From DASQFI01 sp963780895 (GTDB lineage Bacteria; Acidobacteriota; Vicinamibacteria; Vicinamibacterales; SCN-69-37): a DNA stretch of 64,000 nucleotides. The notes beneath the pieces were generated by a model. That model saw only the letters and a program-made list of their open reading frames with translations. It searched no databases and was not told the origin of the DNA. Shown piece after piece: positions 8,452 to 17,000 of this stretch. The position numbers and the translations under genes are program-made. The stretch lies in contig CAWAEG010000011.1 of the NCBI GenBank assembly GCA_963780895.1, positions 191,796 through 255,795 of the forward strand, in the 5' to 3' direction. The first letter of the stretch is position 1. Each line of letters starts with the position of its first letter.

Positions 8452-9406
8452 ATGCGCATTCTCGCGAATACGAACTTCAATTTCATCCGGTGGCGCTGGC
8501 ACGCCTTCGTACTCTCGATCGCCCTGATTGCGACCGGCATCGCCACCATGGTCAGTCGCGGTGGAATGGCGCTCGGGGTGGATTTCACGGGCGGCACCGT
8601 CATCGTGGTGCAGTTCGCGAAGCCGACGGGCGAAGAGGTGGTTCGCAACGCCCTCAGCGCCCTGAGCGGGGACACCGTCGTCCAGAGGTTCGGCTCCCCC
8701 GGCGACAACCAGATCATGATTCGGCTCCCGATCCTGTCGGGGACCGAGCAAGGGTTGGGTCTTGACGCCGACGCGGCGCGCGTTGAGGAAGCGCTTAAGG
8801 CCGCCAATGTCGGCGAGTTCACACGCGTCAGTCGCGACCTCGTCGGGCCGACGATTGGCCGCGATCTGCAGCGGAAGGGGATCATGGCGACCGTTGCGTC
8901 GCTCGTCGGCATCATGGCGTACATCGCCCTCCGGTTCCGGCTCAGTTTCGGGGTGGGCGCGATGATCGCGAGCATCCACGATGTGCTCGTGACGCTGTCG
9001 CTGCTGATGCTGTTCAATTACGAGCTCACGCTGAACGTCGTAGCCGCCATCCTCACGCTGACGGGCTACGGCGTCAACGACCAGATCGTCGTCTTCGATC
9101 GCGTCCGGGAGAATCTGCGAAAGAGCCGGACCGAGCCGCATGGATTCGGTGATCAACACGAGCGTGAACCAGACGCTCCCGCGGACCATCATCACGGCCG
9201 GCGTGACCTTCCTTGCCGTGCTGGCGCTGTATCTCTTCGGTGGCGAGGTGCTCGAGGGTTTTGCGTTCGCGATGCTCGTCGGGATTGTCACGAGCACGTA
9301 CTCGACGGTCTACATCGCGTCGGCGGTCGCGGTCGTCCTGAGCAAACGCCGCGGCGGCACGCCGACGGTCACCCAGGCGCAGGCGAAGGCCAGGCGGCGC
9401 GCGTGA
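8452..9406 (+). pseudogene. secF: protein translocase subunit SecF, split by one extra base near 9137-9139
   Basis: The first frame gives MRILANTNFNFIRWRWHAF through GVNDQIVVFDRVRENLRKSRTEP. The rest of SecF, MDSVINTSVNQTLPRTIITA to the end, continues one base over from 9140. Removing one base between CCG and ATG restores a continuous SecF of about 317 residues with six membrane helices. SecF is the partner of SecD and normally indispensable for efficient secretion. The flanks are not degenerate, so I treat this as a probable assembly error rather than a dead gene. Re-initiation at the ATG at 9140 is a less likely alternative. No slippery heptamer is present. Confidence 0.85.
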
Positions 9407-9446
9407 GCCCGGCCGCGCGTGGCAGGTGGAAGGCTGAAGTGGCTGG

Positions 9447-10259
9447 GTGAATCTTCTTGCGGCCGCGCTTCTCGGCATCGTCCAGGGACTCACGGAGTTC
9501 CTTCCGGTGTCGAGCTCGGCGCACCTCATCCTCGGTCGCGCGTTTTTCGGCTGGGACGCCGAGCGGTCGTTCGGCCTGGCGTTTGACGTGGCCTGTCACG
9601 TCGGCACGCTCGCGGCCGTGCTCGTTTTTTTCCGCGACGACATCCGGGAGATGATCGCGGCGCTGCCGCGAGCTCTGAGCGGCTCGCCGGGTCCGGCGGA
9701 GCGACGAATCCGGCTGATCGCCGTGGGCACGCTGCCCATCGTGGTCGCGGGCGCGATTTACACGGATGCGGTCGAGGCGACGCTTCGCACGCCGCTCGTG
9801 GCGGCCATCGCGCTGATTGTGGGGGCGGGCTTGCTGCTCGTGATCGAGCGGCTGAGCGCCCGCACCAAAGGGGAAGAGGCGCTGACAGCCGCCGGCGCGC
9901 TCGCCATCGGCGCCGCGCAGGCCGTTGCGCTCGTGCCGGGCGTGTCGCGATCGGGCGCGACGATCGTCACGGGCATGGCGTTGGGACTGAGACGGGAAGC
10001 CGCGGCGCGATTCGCGTTTCTCATGAGCATTCCGGCGATTCTGGCCGCGGGCGCCAGGGAAGCGCTCGAGCTGCGGCACATCACCCTCGGAGCCGACGCC
10101 GTCCCGCTGTTCGCGGTCGGGATGGTGACGTCGGCCGTCGTCGGCTATTTCACGGTGAAGTACTTCATCAGGTTCCTGGTCAGCCACCGGCTCGACGTGT
10201 TCGCCTGGTACCGCGTCGCGCTGGCGGCGGCGACGTTCGTCTGGCTGGCGGTGCGGTGA
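9447..10259 (+). CDS. uppP: undecaprenyl-diphosphatase (UppP/BacA)
   Basis: 270 residues and highly hydrophobic. Both family signatures are present: the N-terminal GIVQGLTEFLPVSSSAHL (Glu/Ser motif) and the central PGVSRSGATI. The enzyme dephosphorylates undecaprenyl diphosphate to recycle the lipid carrier of peptidoglycan at the inner membrane, and overproduction gives bacitracin resistance. It starts with GTG 40 nt after secF and runs into the DUF502 gene with a 6-nt gap. Confidence 0.95.
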   Translation: MNLLAAALLGIVQGLTEFLPVSSSAHLILGRAFFGWDAERSFGLAFDVACHVGTLAAVLVFFRDDIREMIAALPRALSGSPGPAERRIRLIAVGTLPIVVAGAIYTDAVEATLRTPLVAAIALIVGAGLLLVIERLSARTKGEEALTAAGALAIGAAQAVALVPGVSRSGATIVTGMALGLRREAAARFAFLMSIPAILAAGAREALELRHITLGADAVPLFAVGMVTSAVVGYFTVKYFIRFLVSHRLDVFAWYRVALAAATFVWLAVR

Positions 10260-10265
10260 CCCCCC

Positions 10266-10865
10266 ATGTGGCAGTGGCTGCGGCGCAGTTTCATCGCGGG
10301 GCTGTTCGTGACCGTGCCGCTCGTCGTGAGCGTGGTCGCCATCGTGTGGGTGTTCCGCTTCGCCGACCGATTGACGAGCGGCCTCGGCGAGCGGGTGATC
10401 GGCACGCGCGTACCGGGTCTGGGGCTCGTCACGACCGCGGCCATCGTGCTGATCGTCGGCGCGATCGCCACGAACATGATCGGCCGGCGTCTGCTCGATC
10501 GCACCGAGTCGCTCCTCCTGCAGATTCCGCTGTTCAGGACGGTGTACGCGCCCGTGAAGCAGCTCATCTCGGCGTTTTCGCCCGACAACGAGTTCGGCTT
10601 CAAGCGGGTGGTGCTCATCGAGGACGCCGCGCGCGGGTACCTGCTGGGGTTCTTGACGAAGGAATTCACGGTCGATCGCGGCCAGGGCCCGGAAACCCTG
10701 CTCGCGGTGTATGTGCCGACGAACCACCTGTATCTCGGAGATGTGATCGTCTGTCCGCTGGAGCGGGCATCGTTTCCGGAGATTTCGGTCGAGGAGGGGA
10801 TCCGCGTCTTTCTGACCGGAGGGATGGGTTTGCCCGACAAGATGCGGGCGGACCGGACGCTGTAG
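10266..10865 (+). CDS. DUF502 membrane protein
   Basis: 199 residues. It has two N-terminal membrane helices (about 10-31 and 55-75), the DUF502 hallmark PLFRTVYAPVKQLISAF, then a soluble domain with VPTNHLYLGDVIVCP. The family is widespread, including plant COV1 relatives, and has no assigned biochemical role. Its place between uppP and the pyrophosphatase suggests an envelope function, which is inference. Confidence 0.85.
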   Translation: MWQWLRRSFIAGLFVTVPLVVSVVAIVWVFRFADRLTSGLGERVIGTRVPGLGLVTTAAIVLIVGAIATNMIGRRLLDRTESLLLQIPLFRTVYAPVKQLISAFSPDNEFGFKRVVLIEDAARGYLLGFLTKEFTVDRGQGPETLLAVYVPTNHLYLGDVIVCPLERASFPEISVEEGIRVFLTGGMGLPDKMRADRTL

Positions 10866-10887
10866 AATGCCGCCGCGCCCGTCCGCC

Positions 10888-10925
10888 GTATCAAGTACCA
10901 AATTCCAAATTACCAAATTGCCAGA
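10888..10925. repeat. short AT-rich CAAATTnC word array
   Basis: CAAGTACCAAATTCCAAATTACCAAATTGCC holds four tandem variants of a 9-10 nt word. It lies in the 5' leader of the pyrophosphatase gene, just before its Shine-Dalgarno. It resembles the GGTAATTG islands elsewhere but lacks their inverted half. Confidence 0.6.
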
Positions 10926-10950
10926 TGGACTTCAGGGGAGACAGAGACAG

Positions 10951-13470
10951 ATGAGATCGAGATGGATGCGTTGGATGGTGGTCGCCTGCCTGCTGGCGGG
11001 TGTGTCGGCGGGCGCGGCGATCGCGGCGAGCGCGGACGCGCCGGCCTCGGCGACGGACGCGCGGGCCGATCAGGAACAGCCGGCGCGCCGCGTCGGCGGC
11101 GAGTCGAGCCTGGTGCTGCCGGATCTGTCGGCCGTCAGCTTCCGCGGCATCGACGGGCACACGCTCCTGCTCGGCGGCCTGGTCATCTGCGCGCTCGGCG
11201 GCCTGTTCGGCCTGGTGATCAACACCCAGTTGAAGAACATGCCGGTCCACTCATCGATGCGCGAGATCTCGGAGCTCATCTACGAGACCTGCAAGACCTA
11301 TCTGACGCAGCAGGGCAAATTCCTGCTGATTCTCTGGCTGTTCATCGGCGCGATCGCCGGCCTCTACTTCGGCACGCTCGCCGAGACGATCGACCCGGCC
11401 ACGGGCGTGGTCGGCCGCGGGTTTCCGCTGCCGAAAGTCCTGATCATCCTGTTCTTCAGTCTCGTCGGCATCGCCGGCAGCTACGGCGTGGCGTGGTTCG
11501 GCATCCGCGTGAACACGTACGCGAACTCGCGGACCGCGTTTGCTTCGCTCGGCGGCAAGCCCTATCCCTGCTACGCCATCCCGATCAAGGCCGGGATGAG
11601 CATCGGGATGCTCCTGATTTCGGTCGAGCTGGTGATCATGCTGATCATCCTGCTGTTCATCCCGGGCGACTATGCGGGCCCCTGTTTCATCGGCTTCGCG
11701 ATCGGTGAGTCGCTCGGCGCCGCCGCGCTGCGCATCGCCGGCGGCATCTTCACGAAGATTGCGGACATCGGCGCAGACCTCATGAAAATCGTCTTCAAGA
11801 TCAAGGAAGACGACGCGCGGAATCCCGGCGTGATCGCGGACTGCACGGGCGACAACGCCGGCGACTCGGTCGGACCGTCGGCCGACGGGTTCGAGACGTA
11901 CGGCGTGACCGGCGTCGCGCTCATCTCGTTCATCCTGCTCGCCGTGCCGAACTCCACGATTCAGATCCAGCTGCTCGTCTGGATTTTCGTGATGCGCATC
12001 CTGATGGTCATCGCGTCAGGCGGGTCGTACCTGCTGAACGAAGCGATCACGCGCGGGCAGTACCAACACGCCGACAAGATGAACTACGAGGCGCCGTTGA
12101 CCCGCCTGGTCTGGCTGACGTCGATCGTGTCGGTCGTCATGACCTATGTCGCGTCGTACTGGCTCATTCCGACACTGGGCGGCGACGACTCCCTCTGGTG
12201 GAAGCTCTCGACGGTCATCACCTGCGGCACGCTGGCGGGCGCGATCATCCCCGAGCTCGTGAAGGTATTCACCTCGACCGAGTCGAGTCACGTCAAGGAA
12301 GTCGTGACGTCGTCGAAGGAGGGCGGCGCGTCGCTCAACATCCTGTCGGGGTTCGTCGCGGGCAATTTCAGCGCGTACTGGATCGGCATGGCGATCATGA
12401 CCCTCATGACCATCGCGTACGCCGTGAGCACGATGGGCCTCGGCGAGACTGGAATGCTGGCGCCCGCGGTCTTCGCGTTCGGCCTCGTCGCGTTCGGCTT
12501 CCTGGGGATGGGCCCGGTGACGATCGCCGTCGACTCGTACGGCCCGGTGACCGACAACGCGCAGTCGATCTACGAGCTTTCGACGATCGAGCAGATTCCC
12601 GGCATCCAGGCCGAGATCAAGAAGAGCTACGGGATCGACGTCAACTTTGAGCGTGCCAAGCACAACCTCGAGGAGAACGACGGCGCCGGCAACACGTTCA
12701 AGGCCACCGCGAAGCCCGTCCTCATCGGCACGGCCGTGGTCGGCGCGACGACGATGATCTTCTCCATCATCGTCATGCTCACGGCTGGGCTCACGGAAAA
12801 CGTCGACAAGCTCTCGATCATCCATCCGCCGTTCCTCCTCGGGCTCATCACGGGGGGCGCGATGATCTACTGGTTCACCGGCGCCTCCACCCAGGCGGTG
12901 ACGACGGGCGCGTACCGCGCGGTCGAGTTCATCAAGGCGAACATCCGCCTCGAAGGCACCACGAGGGCCTCGGTCGAAGATTCCAAAAAAGTGGTCGGGA
13001 TTTGCACACAGTACGCCCAGAAAGGGATGTTCAATATCTTCCTGTGCGTGTTCTTCGGCACGCTGGCGTTCGCGTTCTTCGAGCCGTTCTTCTTCATCGG
13101 CTATCTCATCTCGATCGCGCTGTTCGGGCTCTACCAGGCGATTTTCATGGCCAACGCCGGAGGCGCCTGGGACAACGCCAAGAAGATCGTCGAGGTCAAC
13201 CTGAAGCAGAAAGGCACGGATCTCCATGCGGCGACGGTCGTTGGCGACACGGTAGGCGATCCGTTCAAGGACACCTCGTCGGTCGCGATGAACCCGGTCA
13301 TCAAGTTCACGACCCTGTTCGGGCTGCTGGCGGTGGAGCTGGCCGTGAGCCTCGCCCACGAGCAGGGGACCACGCTGACGGCCATTCTGGCGGCGGCTTT
13401 CCTGGCGGTCTCGGTGTTTTTCGTCTGGCGTTCCTTCTATGGCATGAGAATTGGGGGACAAAAAGCGTAG
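10951..13470 (+). CDS. hppA: membrane-bound proton-translocating pyrophosphatase, divergent
   Basis: 839 residues from ATG 10951 (AGGGGAG 11-17 nt upstream). A cleavable-looking signal (MRSRWMRWMVVACLLAGVSAGAAIA) precedes a multi-spanning core. Catalytic motifs are GGIFTKIADIGADL, DCTGDNAGDS (canonically DNVGDNVGDC) and GDTVGDPFKDTS. The potassium-dependence site reads GNTFKAT with Lys at about 584, which in this family goes with K+-independent enzymes. It hydrolyses PPi to pump H+ across the inner membrane. The spacing after DLM(K) and the loss of the GIPED element make it divergent from textbook members. Na+ transport cannot be excluded by eye. Confidence 0.9.
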   Translation: MRSRWMRWMVVACLLAGVSAGAAIAASADAPASATDARADQEQPARRVGGESSLVLPDLSAVSFRGIDGHTLLLGGLVICALGGLFGLVINTQLKNMPVHSSMREISELIYETCKTYLTQQGKFLLILWLFIGAIAGLYFGTLAETIDPATGVVGRGFPLPKVLIILFFSLVGIAGSYGVAWFGIRVNTYANSRTAFASLGGKPYPCYAIPIKAGMSIGMLLISVELVIMLIILLFIPGDYAGPCFIGFAIGESLGAAALRIAGGIFTKIADIGADLMKIVFKIKEDDARNPGVIADCTGDNAGDSVGPSADGFETYGVTGVALISFILLAVPNSTIQIQLLVWIFVMRILMVIASGGSYLLNEAITRGQYQHADKMNYEAPLTRLVWLTSIVSVVMTYVASYWLIPTLGGDDSLWWKLSTVITCGTLAGAIIPELVKVFTSTESSHVKEVVTSSKEGGASLNILSGFVAGNFSAYWIGMAIMTLMTIAYAVSTMGLGETGMLAPAVFAFGLVAFGFLGMGPVTIAVDSYGPVTDNAQSIYELSTIEQIPGIQAEIKKSYGIDVNFERAKHNLEENDGAGNTFKATAKPVLIGTAVVGATTMIFSIIVMLTAGLTENVDKLSIIHPPFLLGLITGGAMIYWFTGASTQAVTTGAYRAVEFIKANIRLEGTTRASVEDSKKVVGICTQYAQKGMFNIFLCVFFGTLAFAFFEPFFFIGYLISIALFGLYQAIFMANAGGAWDNAKKIVEVNLKQKGTDLHAATVVGDTVGDPFKDTSSVAMNPVIKFTTLFGLLAVELAVSLAHEQGTTLTAILAAAFLAVSVFFVWRSFYGMRIGGQKA

Positions 13471-13858
13471 CGGAGCGGTTTCTGGGACGAATTGCGGGTG
13501 CCGGGGCGGGACACTCGAGGTTGTCTGGGGCCGATTTACGCGGTTTGGTGTCTAAACTATACGGCGAGTCACTTGACGTCGGTGGTATCGTCTGGCGCCC
13601 TGTCTGTGAAACGATGATTTTGGCGCGCAGCTGAACCCGCCAAAGTCGAGTGATGGCCTGAGCTCGTGACCGAGCTTCGTTGACACCGTTTTTTGGCTCT
13701 GACTATAATCCCCGCCTTCGTTGGGCGGGGCCGAGCGGCGACAAACGAAGCCAGAGAGAACAGCGCGCGACCGGAAGAGGGGCCATCGCGTCCCCTCATA
13801 AAGATCCGAGACGCGCGGGGCGGGACGAAAGTTCCGCCGACCGAAGGAGGAGGTTCCC
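13471..13858 (+). other. intergenic leader of the tonB-exb operon
   Basis: No gene is supported here. The first 200 bp show no feature I recognise. The last 180 bp hold the promoter at 13680-13709, a hairpin right after the predicted start site (CCCCGCC, loop, GGCGGGG, 13710-13730), and a GAAGGAGGAGG ribosome-binding site ending just before the tonB GTG. Confidence 0.6.
13680..13709 (+). promoter_or_regulatory. consensus sigma70 promoter of the tonB-exbBD operon
   Basis: TTGACA (13680-13685), an 18-bp spacer, then TATAAT (13704-13709): a perfect match to both hexamers. The predicted start is near 13716, giving a 5' leader of about 143 nt with a GC hairpin at its very beginning. No Fur-like box was recognised. 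Confidence 0.85.
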
Positions 13859-14572
13859 GTGGCACGCGAGATGTTCGGCGACATCGTCGATCCGTCGATC
13901 AAAGTCGGGACGAAGAAGTGGTACACGGTCCCGCTGTCGATCGCCACTCACGCCATCATGCTGGGCGCGCTCGTCGTCATTCCGCTGATGGCGACCGACA
14001 TGTTGCCCACCCCGCAGTCGGTGATGGCGTTCGTGACGATGCCGCCGCCGCCACCGCCGCCGCCCCCACCGCCACCGCCGCCGTCGGCACCGCAGCCGAT
14101 CACGCCGCCGGTGCAGGTGAATCCGAACGCCGCGCCGATTGAGGCGCCCACCGAGATCAAGCCGGAACCGGTCGCCCCGCCCACGTTCACGGGCGTCGTC
14201 GGCGTCGCGGGCGGCATTCCCGGTGGCGTCCCTGGTGGAGTGGTCGGTGGCATCGCGCCGCCGCCCCCGCCTCCGCCGCCGGCCGCGCCGGTCCGCGTGG
14301 GCGGCGCGATTCAGGAACCGAAGAAGCTCAAGCACGTCCCGCCCGTGTACCCGCAGATCGCGCAGACCGCGAAGGTGCAGGGCGTCGTCATCATCGAGGC
14401 AATCATCGGGAAAGACGGCAGCGTCAAGGACGCGAAGGTCCTCCGCTCGGTCGCGTTGCTCGACCAGTCGGCGCTCGACGCCGTGCGACAGTGGAAATTT
14501 ACGCCGACCCTGCTCAACGGCGTGCCGGTGGAGGTCATCATGACCGTCACCGTGAACTTCACGCTGAATTAA
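13859..14572 (+). CDS. tonB: TonB energy transducer
   Basis: 237 residues from GTG with GGAGGAGG upstream. One membrane anchor (about 23-43, PLSIATHAIMLGALVVIPLMA), a proline tract (14 consecutive Pro at about 62-75), a second proline stretch, then the C-terminal TonB domain with PPVYPQIAQTAKVQGVVIIEAIIGKDG and AVRQWKFTPTLLNG. It carries proton-motive energy from ExbB/ExbD to outer-membrane TonB-dependent receptors, plausibly including the one at 36794-40732. The Gly-rich GGIPGGVPGGVVGG linker is unusual. Confidence 0.93.
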   Translation: MAREMFGDIVDPSIKVGTKKWYTVPLSIATHAIMLGALVVIPLMATDMLPTPQSVMAFVTMPPPPPPPPPPPPPPSAPQPITPPVQVNPNAAPIEAPTEIKPEPVAPPTFTGVVGVAGGIPGGVPGGVVGGIAPPPPPPPPAAPVRVGGAIQEPKKLKHVPPVYPQIAQTAKVQGVVIIEAIIGKDGSVKDAKVLRSVALLDQSALDAVRQWKFTPTLLNGVPVEVIMTVTVNFTLN

Positions 14573-14704
14573 TCAGGGAGGGGCCGGCGCCGCATCGTTT
14601 GATTGGCAGATCACGGTCGCGAGCCAGCCGCGCGCCGCGCGCGCGTCTGGCTCGTTCATTCGTTCGGGGTAGGAAACGTAACTGACTGAAGTCCGGAGGC
14701 TGGG

Positions 14705-15391
14705 ATGGAACCAGGCGGAATGAATATCGTTGATATGTGGAACGCGATGGGGCCGACGGCCAAGGTCGTCGCGTTCGTTCTGGTGTTCATGTCGATGTGG
14801 TCGTTCGGCGTCGCTATCGAGCGGTACTACACGTTCTCGCAGGCGCGCAAACAGTCGAAGCTGTACGCGCCGCAGGTGGCCAAGCACCTCAAGGAAGGCC
14901 GCCTCAAGGACGCGCTCAGCGTGTCCCAGGCGAAGACGTACCAGTACAGCCACCTGGCGAAGGTCGTCCTCGCGGGCCTGCAGGAATACCAGTTCCAGCA
15001 CGACGCGGGCGGCACGCTGGCGCGTGAAGACCTGGTCGACACCGTCCGCCGCGCCATCCAGCGCGCCACGGCGCTCACGGCCAACGACCTGAAGAAGGGC
15101 ATCCCGTCGCTCGCCACGATCGGCGCGACGGCGCCGTTCGTCGGGCTGCTCGGCACGGTCGTCGGCATCATCAACGCGTTCCACAGCATCGGCGTCACCG
15201 GCTCGGGCGGTCTCGGCGCGGTTTCGGCCGGTATCTCCGAGGCGCTCGTCGAAACGGCGCTCGGGCTCGTCGTCGCCATTCCCGCGGTGTGGATGTACAA
15301 CTATTTCACCGGCCGTCTGGAGTACTTCAACGTCGAGATGGACAACTCGTCGTCGGAGCTCGTGGACTACTTCATCAAGAAGACTGCTTAG
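14705..15391 (+). CDS. exbB: ExbB/TolQ/MotA-family proton channel
   Basis: 228 residues with three membrane helices (about 15-37, 135-160 and 180-205) and the family signature LATIGATAPFVGLLGTVVGI. It forms the pentameric channel that with ExbD energises TonB. It is second in the operon, preceded by CCGGAGG about 6 nt from ATG. The 130-nt spacer from tonB holds no gene. Confidence 0.93.
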   Translation: MEPGGMNIVDMWNAMGPTAKVVAFVLVFMSMWSFGVAIERYYTFSQARKQSKLYAPQVAKHLKEGRLKDALSVSQAKTYQYSHLAKVVLAGLQEYQFQHDAGGTLAREDLVDTVRRAIQRATALTANDLKKGIPSLATIGATAPFVGLLGTVVGIINAFHSIGVTGSGGLGAVSAGISEALVETALGLVVAIPAVWMYNYFTGRLEYFNVEMDNSSSELVDYFIKKTA

Positions 15392-15421
15392 CCCGTTCGG
15401 TGTTTGAAGCGGCCGTCGGAT

Positions 15422-15447
15422 GCGCGGACCAGTTTCTGGGTCCGCGC
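15422..15447 (+). promoter_or_regulatory. intercistronic hairpin between exbB and exbD
   Basis: GCGCGGACC and GGTCCGCGC pair perfectly around an 8-nt loop. There is no T-run. This is probably a processing or stability element that sets the ExbB:ExbD ratio (inference). The exbD ATG follows 24 nt later. Confidence 0.45.
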
Positions 15448-15470
15448 GAGACCGCTAGGGAGTAACGACC

Positions 15471-15917
15471 ATGGCTATGGATGTTGGCGGCGCAAAAGGC
15501 GGCGTCAAGTCTGACATCAACGTCACGCCGCTCGTCGACGTCATGCTGGTGCTGCTCATCATCATGATGATTGTCGCCCCGCTGCTGCAGCAGGGCGTCA
15601 AGATGACGATGCCGACGGCCGTCAACACGAGCGAGAAGCCGGACACGCAGGACCAGACGCAGGTGTTCATCGACGCGAACAGCAAGCTGTACGTGAACAC
15701 CATCGAGGTGTCCGAATCAGACCTCGTGCCCCGCCTGCAGACCGTGCTCGAGGAAAAGGCCGAGCGCACCGTCTATCTCAAGGGTGACAAGGACGCCCCG
15801 TACGGCGCCATCATGAAGATGATGGACGCCTTGCGGAAGGCCGGCATCGAAACCGTCGCGCTCATCACCGAGACCGATCGCTCCCGCCAGGGCGGCGCGG
15901 GACAGGGAGGGCAGTAA
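15471..15917 (+). CDS. exbD: ExbD/TolR family protein, copy 1
   Basis: 148 residues. One N-terminal helix holds the family motif SDINVTPLVDVMLVLLIIMM, with the proton-carrying Asp in PLVDV, followed by a periplasmic domain. It works with ExbB and TonB. Its stop overlaps the next start (TAATG). Confidence 0.92.
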   Translation: MAMDVGGAKGGVKSDINVTPLVDVMLVLLIIMMIVAPLLQQGVKMTMPTAVNTSEKPDTQDQTQVFIDANSKLYVNTIEVSESDLVPRLQTVLEEKAERTVYLKGDKDAPYGAIMKMMDALRKAGIETVALITETDRSRQGGAGQGGQ

Positions 15918-16393
15918 TGCATCACGCCCACCTGCACCACGGCGCCGAGAAGGTCATCACCGTCAAGGCTCCCGAAGCCTCGGCGGACATGAACGTCACG
16001 CCGCTCATCGACGTCCTGCTCGTGCTGCTCATCATCTTCATGGCGGCGCTGCCGCTCACGCAGCGCGGGATCGACGTCAATCTGCCGCTCGAGACGAACA
16101 CCAACGCCGACGCGGCCGACATCCTGAGCCAGGTCGTCGCCGAATACACCGCCGACCGGCGCCTCACGATCAACAAGGTCGAAGTCCGGATCGTGGACGC
16201 GCCGAACAGGTTCCGCGAGATCTACGAGACGCGCAGGGACAAGACGGTGTTCGTCATCGGCGACCCGTCCGTCCCGTACGGCGAGATCATGGCGATCGTC
16301 GATGCCGCCATGGGCGCCGGCGTCACCAAGGTCGGGATCGTGACGATGGGCATGCGCGAAGAGGCGGCCAAGGCGACAGGAGGCGGACAGTAA
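15917..16393 (+). CDS. ExbD/TolR family protein, copy 2
   Basis: 158 residues, overlapping copy 1 by one base. It begins with a His-rich MHHAHLHHG, then MNVTPLIDVLLVLLIIFMAALPLTQRGIDV. It has the same fold as copy 1 but is closer to copy 3 in sequence (both have a LPLTQRG segment). The N-terminal histidines could bind metal, but this is only compositional. Confidence 0.92.
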   Translation: MHHAHLHHGAEKVITVKAPEASADMNVTPLIDVLLVLLIIFMAALPLTQRGIDVNLPLETNTNADAADILSQVVAEYTADRRLTINKVEVRIVDAPNRFREIYETRRDKTVFVIGDPSVPYGEIMAIVDAAMGAGVTKVGIVTMGMREEAAKATGGGQ

Positions 16394-16481
16394 CATTGGG
16401 TAATTGGGTAATTGGGTAATTGGTAATTGAGCAATTGAAAGAATCAATTACCCGATTACCCAATTACCCAATTATCAATGT
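16393..16481. repeat. long AT-rich hairpin of GGGTAATT words inside the exb operon
   Basis: The left half has tandem GGGTAATT units and the right half the complementary CAATTACC units, with ACATTG and CAATGT at the outer ends. It fills the spacer between exbD copies 2 and 3 and may reduce expression of the third copy. It shares its words with the dyads at 139-214 and 16963-16994. Confidence 0.85.
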
Positions 16482-16512
16482 ATGAGGGTGGCAGCCTTCA
16501 CTGGAGCTGCCC

Positions 16513-16962
16513 ATGTCGTCCCCGCACAAGCATCACGGCGCCGAACGCATCGTCACCGCCGCCACGCCGCGCCGATCGGCCGATCTCAACGTCACGCCGC
16601 TCATCGACGTCCTGCTGGTCCTGCTGATCATCTTCATGACCGCGCTGCCGCTCACGCAGCGCGGGCTCGACATCGCGCTACCTGAGACCGTGGCGCCGCG
16701 CGAGGCGCCGCCTGACGTTCAGACGCATATCGTGGCGGAGTACGGCGCCGACGGCTGGTTGACGATCAACAAGCAGGCCGTGGAGGTTGCGGACGCCGGC
16801 GCGCGGTTCCGCGAGATCTTTCGCACGCGGCATGATCGGACGCTATTCGTGATTGGCGACGGGTCGGTCCGCTACGGTGAGATTATGGCCATCATCGACG
16901 CGGCGAAGGGCGCGGGCGTCGAGCGAGTCGGGATCGTGACGGAGGAGATGAGAAAGCGATAA
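16513..16962 (+). CDS. ExbD/TolR family protein, copy 3
   Basis: 149 residues from ATG. It begins MSSPHKHHGAERIV, with LNVTPLIDVLLVLLIIFMTALPLTQRGLDIALPE as anchor and proton site. It is a recent-looking paralogue of copy 2. Three ExbDs with one ExbB suggest either heteromeric complexes or service to different TonB/TolA-type partners. Confidence 0.92.
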   Translation: MSSPHKHHGAERIVTAATPRRSADLNVTPLIDVLLVLLIIFMTALPLTQRGLDIALPETVAPREAPPDVQTHIVAEYGADGWLTINKQAVEVADAGARFREIFRTRHDRTLFVIGDGSVRYGEIMAIIDAAKGAGVERVGIVTEEMRKR

Positions 16963-17000
16963 AGCATCGGGTAATTACCCAATTGCCCGATGCTCTTCTT
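16963..17000. terminator. bidirectional terminator between exbD3 and the TPR gene
   Basis: AGCATCGGG and CCCGATGCT form a 9-bp perfect stem, with a TAATTACCCAATTG loop itself made of the AT-rich repeat words, followed by TCTTCTTT on the plus side. It separates two convergent genes. Confidence 0.65.

Noticed and set aside
9130..9150. Programmed frameshift in secF
   Set aside because: No slippery heptamer, stop codon or downstream structure; similar breaks in ileS and the receptor make a sequence error the simpler explanation.
9369..10916. 515-codon minus-strand frame opposite uppP and the DUF502 gene
   Set aside because: Antisense shadow; both plus-strand genes have clear family motifs.
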